A stretch of DNA of 64,000 nucleotides, taken from Streptomyces lucensis JCM 4490 (lineage in GTDB: Bacteria > Actinomycetota > Actinomycetes > Streptomycetales > Streptomycetaceae). The stretch lies in contig NZ_BMUE01000003.1 in the NCBI RefSeq assembly GCF_014650035.1, positions 124,001-188,000 on the forward strand, given 5' to 3'. Below the pieces are notes generated by a model, which saw only the letters and a list, made by a program, of their open reading frames with translations, made no database searches and had not been told where the DNA came from. A program made the position numbers and the translations under genes. Shown piece after piece: positions 54,790 through 63,599 of the stretch; position 1 is the stretch's first letter, and every line of letters begins with the position of its first letter.

Positions 54790-56066
54790 CGGCGGAACTC
54801 CTCTCCCCTTGTCATGTGTGCCGTCGTCGTGCGTCGCCGGTCCCGGTCGTGCCACGCGGAGACCACTTCGAGCGCCTGCCAGGGATTGAGGCGCGGGTCG
54901 CACAGCGTGGTGTACGCGCCGTCCAGCCCGTCCGCCCGGGAGGCGTCCGCCACGCACTCGGTGACGTCGTACGGCGTCGCCTCCAGGTGCAGGCCGCCCG
55001 CGACTCCGCCCGCGGCCGCGACGGCGTCCTGGAAGCCGACGACCTCGCGCACGATGGAGTCGACGTGCCGTGTCTTCATGCCGCCGGGAGCGTTCACGGT
55101 GTTGCCGTGCATCGGGTCGGACAGCCAGCTGACGGGATGTCCCGCGGCCCGCACGGCGGCCACCAGCGCGGGCAGCCGCTCGGTGACGGCGTCGGCGCCC
55201 ATCCGGGCGATCAGGGTGAGCCTGCCGGGGGTCCGGTCGGGGTCGAGCAGTGAGCACAGGCGCACCAGGTCGTCGGTGTCGGCGGACGGTCCGACCTTGC
55301 AGGCGACGGGGTTGTCCACGGACGCGAGCAGGCGCACGTGGGCCCCGTCGGCCTGCCGGGTGCGCTCGCCGATCCACGGCCAGTGCGTGGAGGTCAGCAG
55401 CAGCCGGCCGTCGCGGTCGCGGCGCAGCAGGGGCAGTTCGTAGTCGAGTACGAGGGCCTCGTGACTGGTCCACACATGGGCGTACGGCCCCATCGCCTCG
55501 CCGGTGCCGCGCAGGCGCAGCGCGTCCACGGCCACGGCCGCGGCGTCGTAGCAGGCCGCCATCCACGAGGGCACCGGGCGCCGGGCCCGGTCGTCGGGCT
55601 CGGGGCGGTTGACCATGTGCCCGCGGTAGACGGGGAGTTCGCGTCCGCCGACCAGTTCCACGGGCCGGGAGCGGGGTTTGGCGAACTGGCCGGCGATGCG
55701 GCCGACGCGCAGGACGGGCCTGCCGGAACGGGAGCGCATCACCTCGGCGAGTTCGTCGAGCAGGTCCGCCTTGCGGGAGACGGGGCCGGCCGCGCACTCC
55801 GCCGGATCCTCCGCGCAGTCGCCGGCCTGCAGCACCTGGAACCGGCCCTGGGCGACCTCGGCGAGCAGGGCTCGCAGTGTCGCGACCTCGTCCCGGGTGA
55901 CCAGGGCGGGCCGGGTGCTGAGATGTTCACGTACGGATTCGAGTTGCGGGTCGTCGAGCCAGTCGGGCTGCTGCCGGGCGGGAAGCGCCCGCCATCGGCG
56001 CATCTCGTCGGAGGAGAGAGCGGCGCCCTCGTCCTCGGCGAGCAGCAGAGCGGTGTTGTCGGACAT
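54786..56066 (-). CDS. Class II DAHP synthase (PhzC-like)
   Basis: 426 residues. Class II (plant-type) 3-deoxy-7-phosphoheptulonate synthase: L-Q-A-G-D-C-A-E (79-86), R-V-G-R-I-A-G-Q-F-A-K-P-R-S, Y-R-G-H-M-V-N, T-S-T-H-W-P-W-I-G and D-P-M-H-G-N-T. It condenses PEP and erythrose 4-phosphate, the first shikimate step. A cluster copy raises chorismate supply for the two chorismate-using enzymes here. The ATG at 56066 is 66 bases after the amidohydrolase stop. Confidence 0.95.
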   Translation of the reverse strand: MSDNTALLLAEDEGAALSSDEMRRWRALPARQQPDWLDDPQLESVREHLSTRPALVTRDEVATLRALLAEVAQGRFQVLQAGDCAEDPAECAAGPVSRKADLLDELAEVMRSRSGRPVLRVGRIAGQFAKPRSRPVELVGGRELPVYRGHMVNRPEPDDRARRPVPSWMAACYDAAAVAVDALRLRGTGEAMGPYAHVWTSHEALVLDYELPLLRRDRDGRLLLTSTHWPWIGERTRQADGAHVRLLASVDNPVACKVGPSADTDDLVRLCSLLDPDRTPGRLTLIARMGADAVTERLPALVAAVRAAGHPVSWLSDPMHGNTVNAPGGMKTRHVDSIVREVVGFQDAVAAAGGVAGGLHLEATPYDVTECVADASRADGLDGAYTTLCDPRLNPWQALEVVSAWHDRDRRRTTTAHMTRGEEFRR

Positions 56067-56132
56067 CGTTGCGCTACCTCCGTACAGGGGCGCGAGCAGG
56101 GCGGGAGAGGGCGCGGAACGCGGTGTGCGCCG

Positions 56133-57701
56133 TCAGGCCCGGTGGGCGGCCCGGGCGGTTCCCCCCGTGCGCAGCCGGGCGTTGTCGTCGAACAGGGCGG
56201 TGAGCTCCTTCTCGGCGATGCCGAGCACCCGGGCGGAGAACGACCGCAGGGCGTCCAGGTACGCGTCCCGCAGCGCGGCCTCGTCGACGTGCGGCGTGCG
56301 GCCGTTCTCCAGCAGCATCCGGCCGGCCACCAGCACGGTGTGCACGTCGGCCGTGCCGCCCAGCGTCAGGTAGCCCTCCAGCGGACGCGGGTTGAGCAGG
56401 TAGCGCCAGTCGTCGACGGGTACGAGCACCAGGTCGGCCTGTTTGCCCGCCTCCAGGCTGCCGACCTCCCGCTCCCAGCCGAGGCCGCGCGCCCCGATCC
56501 GGGTGGCCATGGCGAGCGCCTCGCTGGCGGGCAGGGTGGTGTGGTCCGCGGCGAGTTCGTTGTACATCTGCCAGGCGGCCCGCATCTCCTCGGCCATCCC
56601 CATGACGGGGAAGACCCCCCCGTCCGTGGACAGGGACACATCGAGCCCGGAGCGCTTGAGGTCCGGGATGAGACCGGTCTCGGACAGGGTGGACTCACCG
56701 GTGGGGCCGTACTTCGCGGGCGAGTGGCTGATGTGCACCCCGGCGTCGAGCAGCATCCGCTGCTCCTCGGGGTCGGCGAACGCGCAGTGCACCGCCATGA
56801 GCCGGTCGTTGAGCAGTCCGAGCCGGTCCAGCCTGCGCACGGGTGTGGTGCCGAAGTGGGTGCGCACCGCCTCCGCCTCGTTGCGCAGGGCGCCGACGTG
56901 CGTGGCGAACGGGACGTCGTACTCGGTGGACAGACGGGCCAGGCCGCGGCCGAGCTCGTCGCTCATGTTGGTGAGGTAGGGGGCCGTGGGCCAGGCCCGC
57001 AGCCGGCCGGTGCGGTCCGCGGCGCACCGGTCCAGTACCCCTTGGATCCAGGCCAGTTCGGTGTCGGCGTCGCGGGTGCGTTCGGGGGCCCCGCTGCCCG
57101 TGCCGCACACGGTGTCCGCCACCCAGGCGCTCACCGAGCAGCGGATGCCCAGGTCCAGTGCCGCGTCGGCCAGTGCCTCGGGGCGGTTGACGGATCCGAC
57201 GTCGCCGAGGGTGGTGGTCCCGGAGCGCAGCTGCGTCCACAGCGCGTACCGGGCGACGGCCCGTGCCTCGTCGGGCTCCAGGGCGTCCACCAGGCGGCGG
57301 AAGCCCTCGAACCCGGCGGAGACCTTGGCGATGTCCCCGCCCAGGGCCATGAATCCCGGCTCGTCGGCCCGGTCGTCCGCCGGGCGCAGGGCGCCCTTGA
57401 AGGGCAGCCGGACCGCGAACAGGTCGTGCCAGTGGTTGTTCACGAAGCCGGGCATCACGAGCATGGACCCGGCGTCGAGTGTCCGCAGCCCCGCCCGCTG
57501 TGCGGGGGTGAGCGCGGTGACGGCCTGCGCCACCTCCTCGGCCGGGCCGACGGCGGCGATCCGGTCGCCGACGACGAGCACGGACCCGGTGGGGTGCACC
57601 CGGGCCGCGGCGTCCGCCGTGCAGACGTGTCCGCCGTGGATCAGCAACGCCGGCGGGCGGGCGGGCAGCCCCTCGTCGGCTGGGAGCGGGGCGGCGTTCA
57701 T
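56133..57701 (-). CDS. Metal-dependent amidohydrolase, probable benzoxazole-forming cyclase
   Basis: 522 residues of the amidohydrolase (chlorohydrolase-like) superfamily. The metal ligands are visible as N-N-H-W-H (HxH), H-V-G-A-L-R-N-E, V-H-C-A-F and S-T-D-G-G. Amidohydrolases of this kind close the oxazole in nataxazole and A33853 biosynthesis from an ester intermediate, and the surrounding genes supply exactly those building blocks, so the same role is inferred. The ATG overlaps the carrier protein stop (ATGA). Confidence 0.88.
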   Translation of the reverse strand: MNAAPLPADEGLPARPPALLIHGGHVCTADAAARVHPTGSVLVVGDRIAAVGPAEEVAQAVTALTPAQRAGLRTLDAGSMLVMPGFVNNHWHDLFAVRLPFKGALRPADDRADEPGFMALGGDIAKVSAGFEGFRRLVDALEPDEARAVARYALWTQLRSGTTTLGDVGSVNRPEALADAALDLGIRCSVSAWVADTVCGTGSGAPERTRDADTELAWIQGVLDRCAADRTGRLRAWPTAPYLTNMSDELGRGLARLSTEYDVPFATHVGALRNEAEAVRTHFGTTPVRRLDRLGLLNDRLMAVHCAFADPEEQRMLLDAGVHISHSPAKYGPTGESTLSETGLIPDLKRSGLDVSLSTDGGVFPVMGMAEEMRAAWQMYNELAADHTTLPASEALAMATRIGARGLGWEREVGSLEAGKQADLVLVPVDDWRYLLNPRPLEGYLTLGGTADVHTVLVAGRMLLENGRTPHVDEAALRDAYLDALRSFSARVLGIAEKELTALFDDNARLRTGGTARAAHRA

Positions 57702-57982
57702 GCCGAGGCCTCCCCCGGGGCCGCCGCGACGGCGTCGAAGTGCCGCTGCCAGGCGTCGAGCGTGGGCTCGGCGGCCAGTTCGCGGAACTGCACCGGCAGG
57801 CCCTCCCTGCGCCACCGGTTGACCAGCCGCATCATCTCCAGGGAGCCGAGCCCCAGGTGGATGAGGTTGGCGTCCGGAGCGATGGCGCCGGGGTCGGTGC
57901 CGATCATGGCCGCGACGGCCTCTCGCAGCGCGGCGGACACCTGAGCCGGTGCCTGCCCCGAGCCGTCCGCTGTGGTCTCCAT
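57698..57982 (-). CDS. Aryl carrier protein
   Basis: 94 residues. The phosphopantetheine site is Ser47 in L-G-L-G-S-L-E-M-M. The following V-N-R-W-R-R-E-G-L-P-V-Q-F-R-E-L-A-A-E-P-T-L resembles the aryl carrier domain of EntB rather than a fatty acid ACP. It should carry the salicyl group as a thioester. Stop overlaps the amidohydrolase start; the salicyl-AMP ligase gene is 74 bases upstream. Confidence 0.9.
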   Translation of the reverse strand: METTADGSGQAPAQVSAALREAVAAMIGTDPGAIAPDANLIHLGLGSLEMMRLVNRWRREGLPVQFRELAAEPTLDAWQRHFDAVAAAPGEASA

Positions 57983-58056
57983 GGTTGTCCTGCGTCCTTC
58001 GGGGTCGGTGGGGTGTGCGGGGGCGGGGCCGGTGCCGTCGGCCGGTCCCGGGGCGG

Positions 58057-59724
58057 TCATCGGGCGGCCGCCGCTTCGGACGGGGCGTCCGCCGCCTCGA
58101 TCCGGGCCGCGGCATCGGCCGCGAGGACCTTCTTGTCGACCTTGCCGAGCCCGGTCAGCGGCAGCTTCACGACGATCTCCAGCCAGTCGGGCAGCTTGTA
58201 GTCGGCCAGCCCGGCCGCGTGCAGTGCCTCCTTCAGCTCCCGCAGCGAGGGCGGCGGTCCGGCCGGGACCACATAGGCTCCGACGCGCTCGCCCAGGAAC
58301 GGGTCGGGCACCGGTACGACGGCGACCTCGGCCACCGCCGGGTGGGCGAGGAGGTGTTCCTCCACCTCTGAGGCGGACACCTTGTCCCCGCCGCGGATGA
58401 TGACGTCCTTGATGCGGCCCTCGATGACGAGGGCGCCGTCCTCGGTGAGCCGGGCGAGGTCGCCGGTGCGGTAGAAGCCGTCGTCGGTGAAGGCGCGGGC
58501 GTTGTGTTCCGGCGCCCGGTAGTAGCCCTGCAGGGTGTAGGGGCCGCGGGCGAGCAGTTCGCCGGTGCCGCCCGGCGGCAGGTCGTCGCCGTCGGGGCCG
58601 GCGATCCGCACCTCGTCGTCGGGCGAGAGGGGACGGCCCTGCGTGCTCAGGACGGTCTCCTCGCTGTCGGTGGCGCGGGTGAGGGTGAGCAGGCCCTCCG
58701 CCATCCCGAAGACCTGCTGCAGCCGGCAGCCGAGGACGGGGGTGATGCGCTCCGCGATGGCGCGGTGCAGCCGGGCACCGCCGATCTGCACGAGCTTCAG
58801 GCTCGACAGGTCGGCCTCGTTCCACTCGGCGGCCTCCAGCCACAGCTGGGCCACGGTCGGGACGAGCGAGGTGAACGTGACCCGTTCGCGCTCGATGGTC
58901 TCGAAGCACTCGTCGGCGATGGGCGCGTCCATGAGGACGACGGTGCCGCCGGAGCGCAGGGTTCCCACCACGCCGGGGCATCCCCAGGTGAAGTTGAACT
59001 CCGCCGGGAGGACCGCGAGGTAGACGTCGTCGGAGCCGAGTCCCAGCAGTTCGGCGGCCGCCCTGGTCTGGTACGCGTAGTCGTCGTGGGTCCTGGGGAT
59101 CAGCTTCGGCAGCGCCGTCGTGCCCCCGGACAGCAGGAAGAAGGCCACGTCGGACGGGTCGGGCGCGGGCATCGGCCGGGGCTCGGCGTCCGCCTCGTCC
59201 AGCGCGACGAGCACTCCGGCGGGGGCGTCGGCCGCGGCTTTAGCCGCGGGGTCGAGGACGAAGACCGTGCGCAGGGCGTCGTGCTCGGCCACCAGGTCGA
59301 GGGCGAGCCGCGTGTGGTCGAAGCCCTGGTAGGTGCCCGGCACCACGTAGGCGACCGCCCCGGAGAGCGCGACGAGGTGACGGATCTCGTTGGCCCGGTG
59401 CGAGACCAGCGAGAACACCGGCTTGGCGCCCATGCGGAAGAGGGCGAAGCAGACGATGACGAACTCGGGCACGTTCGGCAGCTGTACGACGACCCGGTCA
59501 CCCGCCCGGATGCCCTGCTCGACGAAGCCCGCGGCCGTCCGGGAGACGCGGCGGTCGAGTTCCGCGTAGGTCAGACGGCGCCGCCCCAGCACCAGCGCGG
59601 TGCGCCCGGCGTGTGCCGCCGCGGCGGCGGCCAGCAGGTCGCCGAGGCTCTCCCCGCGCCAGTGGCCGGCCGTCCGGTAGTGCCGGGCCCGTTCCGCGGG
59701 CCACGGCGTGCATCCCTCAAGCAT
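58057..59724 (-). CDS. Salicylate-AMP ligase (EntE/DhbE/YbtE family)
   Basis: 555 residues. Aryl acid adenylation enzyme: L-L-S-G-G-T-T-A-L-P-K (core A3), F-G-M-A-E-G-L-L and the K-V-D-K-K end with catalytic Lys. In DhbE, residues 240 and 337 tell 2,3-dihydroxybenzoate (Ser, Val) from salicylate (Cys, Leu). The matching positions here are Cys (N-F-T-W-G-C-P-G) and Leu (A-E-G-L-L), so salicylate is predicted. It should load the aryl carrier at 57698. It overlaps the KSIII-like gene by 8 bases. Confidence 0.92.
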   Translation of the reverse strand: MLEGCTPWPAERARHYRTAGHWRGESLGDLLAAAAAAHAGRTALVLGRRRLTYAELDRRVSRTAAGFVEQGIRAGDRVVVQLPNVPEFVIVCFALFRMGAKPVFSLVSHRANEIRHLVALSGAVAYVVPGTYQGFDHTRLALDLVAEHDALRTVFVLDPAAKAAADAPAGVLVALDEADAEPRPMPAPDPSDVAFFLLSGGTTALPKLIPRTHDDYAYQTRAAAELLGLGSDDVYLAVLPAEFNFTWGCPGVVGTLRSGGTVVLMDAPIADECFETIERERVTFTSLVPTVAQLWLEAAEWNEADLSSLKLVQIGGARLHRAIAERITPVLGCRLQQVFGMAEGLLTLTRATDSEETVLSTQGRPLSPDDEVRIAGPDGDDLPPGGTGELLARGPYTLQGYYRAPEHNARAFTDDGFYRTGDLARLTEDGALVIEGRIKDVIIRGGDKVSASEVEEHLLAHPAVAEVAVVPVPDPFLGERVGAYVVPAGPPPSLRELKEALHAAGLADYKLPDWLEIVVKLPLTGLGKVDKKVLAADAAARIEAADAPSEAAAAR

Positions 59725-60772
59725 GGTCGTCGTCCCCCTCCGCGTAGCGGGACGCGGTGATCTCCACGACGGCACAGCCCGCCTCCATGCCGGGTGAGGC
59801 CCCGATGACCATCACCAGGTCTCCGGTGTCCACCTGTCCGGTCCGCCACAGGTGTTCCAGTCCGGCGACCGGGTCGGCGGCGCCCATGTGGCCGGTGGTG
59901 CGGGTGAACTCCCAGATGCCGCGCTTCTCGTCGATCTCCAGGGGGTCGAGGAAGGACGCCTGCAACGGGAACTGCGAGAAGCCGATGTGGCAGACCCGGG
60001 AGATGTCGGCCATGGTGACGCCGGCCTCCGCCAGCGTCCGGTGAGCGGCGGCGGCGACCGTGTCGCCGAAGTTGCCCATGGGCGGAGGGACTCCCCGCGC
60101 CCACTCCTGACGCCAGAACTCCCTGCGCTCCTCCAGGTTGAGGGTGCGTCCCACGGTGGGGCCGGGCGGGAACAGGGTCTCCCCGCCGCGGTGCAGCTCC
60201 TCCATCGACGGGGTCGACACGGAGCCGACGGCCAGCACTCGGGCGAAGCCGCCGCGGCGGGACACCACGGCAGCCGCTCCGCCGTCGCCGAGCAGGAAGA
60301 GCTTCGAGGCCCGCCAGCGGTCGACCAGCGGGGTGGAGAAGTTGTCGCCGGAGGTCAGCAGCACCGCCGGGGGCCCGTCGGGCGTGGCCATGAGGCGGCC
60401 GGCGGCCAGCTCCAGGGCGGAGAGCATGCCGAGGCAGCCCTGGCGGACCTCGACGGCCGTGACCGGGCGGTCGAGGGTGTGCCGCAGGACGTAGTGCTGG
60501 GCGGACCAGCCGTCGGGGCCCTGGAAGTGGACGCTGCTGTGCAGCAGCGCGCCGAAGTCCCCGGGCTCGTGCCCGGAGCGGGCCAGCGCCGTCCCGGCGG
60601 CGCGCACCGCCAGGTCGGGTCCCGGGGTGTCGCCCGCGACCGGAACGGACTCGATCCCCGACTCCTCCCGGTCCTCGGCGCCGTACGCGCCCTCGTCGAC
60701 GGCGCGCTGGGTCGGGTACCGCTCGGGCAGGTACGCGGCGATGCCCGCGAGATGGATGCCGTCGGCCTTCAT
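59717..60772 (-). CDS. KSIII-like acyltransferase (FabH/CerJ family)
   Basis: 351 residues. The nucleophile is Cys113 in R-Q-G-C-L-G-M; the first histidine is in C-H-I-G-F-S-Q and the usual asparagine position reads T-G-H-M-G-A, so the triad is Cys-His-His. This form occurs in KSIII enzymes that make esters or transfer acyl groups instead of extending chains. Here it probably joins the carrier-bound salicyl group to 3-hydroxyanthranilate. The ATG overlaps the salicylate synthase stop (ATGA). Confidence 0.9.
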   Translation of the reverse strand: MKADGIHLAGIAAYLPERYPTQRAVDEGAYGAEDREESGIESVPVAGDTPGPDLAVRAAGTALARSGHEPGDFGALLHSSVHFQGPDGWSAQHYVLRHTLDRPVTAVEVRQGCLGMLSALELAAGRLMATPDGPPAVLLTSGDNFSTPLVDRWRASKLFLLGDGGAAAVVSRRGGFARVLAVGSVSTPSMEELHRGGETLFPPGPTVGRTLNLEERREFWRQEWARGVPPPMGNFGDTVAAAAHRTLAEAGVTMADISRVCHIGFSQFPLQASFLDPLEIDEKRGIWEFTRTTGHMGAADPVAGLEHLWRTGQVDTGDLVMVIGASPGMEAGCAVVEITASRYAEGDDDHA

Positions 60773-62139
60773 GAGCGGGCCCCTCCCGCCATCGCGGCGG
60801 CGCCCGCGTTCACGGGCTGGGCGGCCGGCACCAGGAAGCGTCCGACGCTGCCGAGCTTCTCGCAGGTCTCCTCCAGTTCCCGCTCGGGGCGGGACTGGCC
60901 CACGATGCCCGCGCCGGCCCGCAGCCAGGTGCGGCCGGCCTGCCGGTAGACGCTGCGCAGGACCAGGGCCGCGTCCATGGCGCCCTGGTGGTCCACCGTC
61001 AGCACGGCGCCGCTGTACAGTCCCCGGGCCTCGGACTCGTTGCTGCGGATGCTCTCGTACGCGGCGTCCTTGGGCACACCGGAGGCGGTGACCGCGGGGA
61101 ACACCGCGCCGAAGGCGTCCCAGGCGCGCCGGCCGGCGGCGAGCCGGCCGCCCACCCGGGAGGCGAGGTGCTGCACGGTGCCGCGCTCCTTGACGACCAT
61201 GAACTCCTCGACGTCGACGGTGCCGGGGGCGCACACGTCGAGCAGTTCGTCGCAGGCGATCTTGACGGAGATCGCGTGCTCGTAGATCTCCTTGGGGTCG
61301 GCGAGGAGTTCGGCGCGCAGCCGCGCGTCCTCGGTCCGGTCACCGGTCAGCGCCCGGGTACCGGCGAGGGGCTGGCTGACGACCCTGCCGTCCGGCTGGA
61401 CCTGGACGACGATCTCCGGACTGAAGCCGGTCGCCTCGATGCCGCCGAGGCTGAGCAGGAACGACCGCGCGGGATTGTTGCCGCGCCGGCCCGCCAGGTA
61501 GGTGCCCACGAAGTCGACCTCGTGGTCGACCGGGACCACCCGCGAGAAGATCACCTTCTGCAGCCGCTGGTCGTTGATCGCGTCCACCGCGGCGCCGACG
61601 GCCCTGCGGTAGTCGTCCGCTCCGGCCTGCCGCACGTCCACGGGGTCGGGCACCGAGCGCGGCTCGGCTCCCTGTGCCGTCAGCACCTCCAGCACCGCCG
61701 AGAGGGTGGCCTGGTCGGCGGAGCGCAGATACGCCTCGCCGCTGTCGATCCTGACCTCGGTGTGCGGGACGACGAGGTGGAGCAGCCGCTGGTCGCCGAC
61801 GTGCCGCAGGTCTCCGTCCTTGGCGTAACTCAGCTCGAACGCCGCCCAGCCGTAGGCCCGCCAGTCCTTGACCTGCACGGCGTCCAGCAGGTTCTGCACC
61901 TGCCGCAGCGGACGGCCGTCCCACGGCAGGTGCACCTCCTCCCCCTGCCGCAGCCGGGCTCCGGTGCGGTCCAGGGTGATCTCGGCCGTCGCGCCGCCGG
62001 CGTAGGACCAGGTGCCGCCGTTCTCGTAGACCACGTAGTCCGGGTGCAGACCGGACGAGGCCAGGCGGGCGGCGGCGGTCATCGGGTCCGCGGCGAGCCG
62101 CAACCTGGTCTCGAAGTAGTGCCTGGGGGACTGGTACAT
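60769..62139 (-). CDS. Salicylate synthase (MbtI/Irp9 family)
   Basis: 456 residues, near MbtI (450). The chorismate-binding family residues are present: Lys195 in L-Q-K-V-I-F-S-R and Glu242 in G-F-S-P-E-I, each ten positions before MbtI Lys205 and Glu252; Q-P-L-A-G-T-R-A and K-E-I-Y-E-H-A complete the Mg site. It should turn chorismate into isochorismate and then salicylate and pyruvate without another enzyme. ATG at 62139 has AGAGGA upstream. It begins the core gene run. Confidence 0.93.
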   Translation of the reverse strand: MYQSPRHYFETRLRLAADPMTAAARLASSGLHPDYVVYENGGTWSYAGGATAEITLDRTGARLRQGEEVHLPWDGRPLRQVQNLLDAVQVKDWRAYGWAAFELSYAKDGDLRHVGDQRLLHLVVPHTEVRIDSGEAYLRSADQATLSAVLEVLTAQGAEPRSVPDPVDVRQAGADDYRRAVGAAVDAINDQRLQKVIFSRVVPVDHEVDFVGTYLAGRRGNNPARSFLLSLGGIEATGFSPEIVVQVQPDGRVVSQPLAGTRALTGDRTEDARLRAELLADPKEIYEHAISVKIACDELLDVCAPGTVDVEEFMVVKERGTVQHLASRVGGRLAAGRRAWDAFGAVFPAVTASGVPKDAAYESIRSNESEARGLYSGAVLTVDHQGAMDAALVLRSVYRQAGRTWLRAGAGIVGQSRPERELEETCEKLGSVGRFLVPAAQPVNAGAAAMAGGARS

Positions 62140-62189
62140 CGCGAATGTCCTCTTCTCGACAGCCGAAAGGGAAAAGCGGGGTGAGGGCT

Positions 62190-63599
62190 TCACCGCGGGC
62201 ACGGGCCGGCGCGCGGCCCCGGGGACAGCCGTGCGATCAGCGCGAGCGCGGGGGCCGTGAGCATGGTGGAGACGAGCGCCATGACGACGAACATCGTGAA
62301 CACCGTCGGTGTGATGACCCCGAGGTCCAGGCCGATGTTGAGCACCACCAGCTCGGTCAGGCCGCGGCAGTTCATCAGCGCGCCGATGGACAGGGAGTCC
62401 TCCCAGCCCAGGCCGCAGCCGCGGGCGGCGAGCGTGCTGCTGCCCCACTTCGCGACCGTCGCCGTCAGCACGACCGCCAGGCACCAGCACCATGCCTGCG
62501 GGCCGCCGAGCAGCCCGATCGAGGTACGCAGCCCGGAGAAGACGAAGAAGAGCGGCAGCAGCAGCGCCTCGGTCACCGACCGCAGCCGTGCGACGGCCCA
62601 CTCGACCGGCGCGCAGCCCCGGGGCGTGACGGCTCCCAGCAGGAAGGGCCCGAAGATCGCGTGGATGCCTATCTCGTCCGTGGCCAGGGCGCACAGCAGG
62701 ATGCCGGAGAAGAGCACCGGCAGCACGGAGCCGCGGGACCACGGCCGGGCGCTCAGCGTGCGCTCCAGCAGGGGCCGTACGACGAGGTGCAGCAGCGCGC
62801 AGAACAGTGCGGTGAGGACCAGGATGCGGACCACGCCGAACGGCGGGGTGTGCCCCGCCACGGCGACGACCACGGCGAGCAGGCACCAGGCCGTGATGTC
62901 CCCCACGGCGGCGCAGGAGAGCGCGACCGGCCCGGCCGGCAGGTCGGCGGAGCGCCGCTCCGCGATGATGCGGGCCAGGACCGGGAACGCCGTGATGCTC
63001 ATCGCGACGGCGACGAACAGACCGAAGGCCGTGAAGTCCATGCCGTCCGGGGCGTACGTGCCGTACATCCCCAGCGCCAGCAGGGCGCCGGCGAGCAGGG
63101 GCACGGCGACGCCGACATGGCTGATGGCCAGGACGGCCCTGCCGCGCCCGCGCACCGCGCCCAGGTCCAGCTCGTGGCCGACCATGAACATGAAGCTGAC
63201 CAGCCCGAGTTGTGCGAGGTTGTCGATCGGCGCCGTCAGCCGCGCGGGGAACAGCCAGTGGTATCCGGACGGCCACAGCAGTCCGAGCAGCGAGGGACCG
63301 AGGAGGATGCCGGCGACGATCTCGCCGATGACGGCGGGCTGGCCCAGCCGCCGGAAGGCGCTTGCCGTCAGGTGGCAGGCGAGCAGCATCACCGGCAGGG
63401 CGAGCAGCAGGGCGGCGAAGGCTCCCGAGGGGGTGTGCGCCCGGTCCGCGCCGCCCGCGGCGTCGCCCGTGCCGGTGACCGTGCCGCCGAGGCGCAGCAC
63501 GGCCACCACCAGGACCGCCGGGACGAGCACCAGCAGCACGTAGACCTGTCGGGTGCGCCCCCGCCGCACCGGGGGCGCCAGCCTCAGATCGTCGGCCAT
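62190..63599 (-). CDS. Cation/proton antiporter (CPA2, KefB-like)
   Basis: 469 residues with about 12-13 membrane helices. Blocks such as G-Q-P-A-V-I-G-E-I-V-A-G-I-L-L-G-P-S-L-L-G and M-F-M-V-G-H-E-L-D-L match monovalent cation:proton antiporters-2. The final D-x-x-L-I-G-A-L-M-N-C-R-G-L segment is the usual helix 11-12 region. Antibiotic clusters often carry such transporters for product export or pH tolerance; that role is inferred. ATG 63599 overlaps the upstream flavin reductase by 16 bases. Confidence 0.9.
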   Translation of the reverse strand: MADDLRLAPPVRRGRTRQVYVLLVLVPAVLVVAVLRLGGTVTGTGDAAGGADRAHTPSGAFAALLLALPVMLLACHLTASAFRRLGQPAVIGEIVAGILLGPSLLGLLWPSGYHWLFPARLTAPIDNLAQLGLVSFMFMVGHELDLGAVRGRGRAVLAISHVGVAVPLLAGALLALGMYGTYAPDGMDFTAFGLFVAVAMSITAFPVLARIIAERRSADLPAGPVALSCAAVGDITAWCLLAVVVAVAGHTPPFGVVRILVLTALFCALLHLVVRPLLERTLSARPWSRGSVLPVLFSGILLCALATDEIGIHAIFGPFLLGAVTPRGCAPVEWAVARLRSVTEALLLPLFFVFSGLRTSIGLLGGPQAWCWCLAVVLTATVAKWGSSTLAARGCGLGWEDSLSIGALMNCRGLTELVVLNIGLDLGVITPTVFTMFVVMALVSTMLTAPALALIARLSPGPRAGPCPR

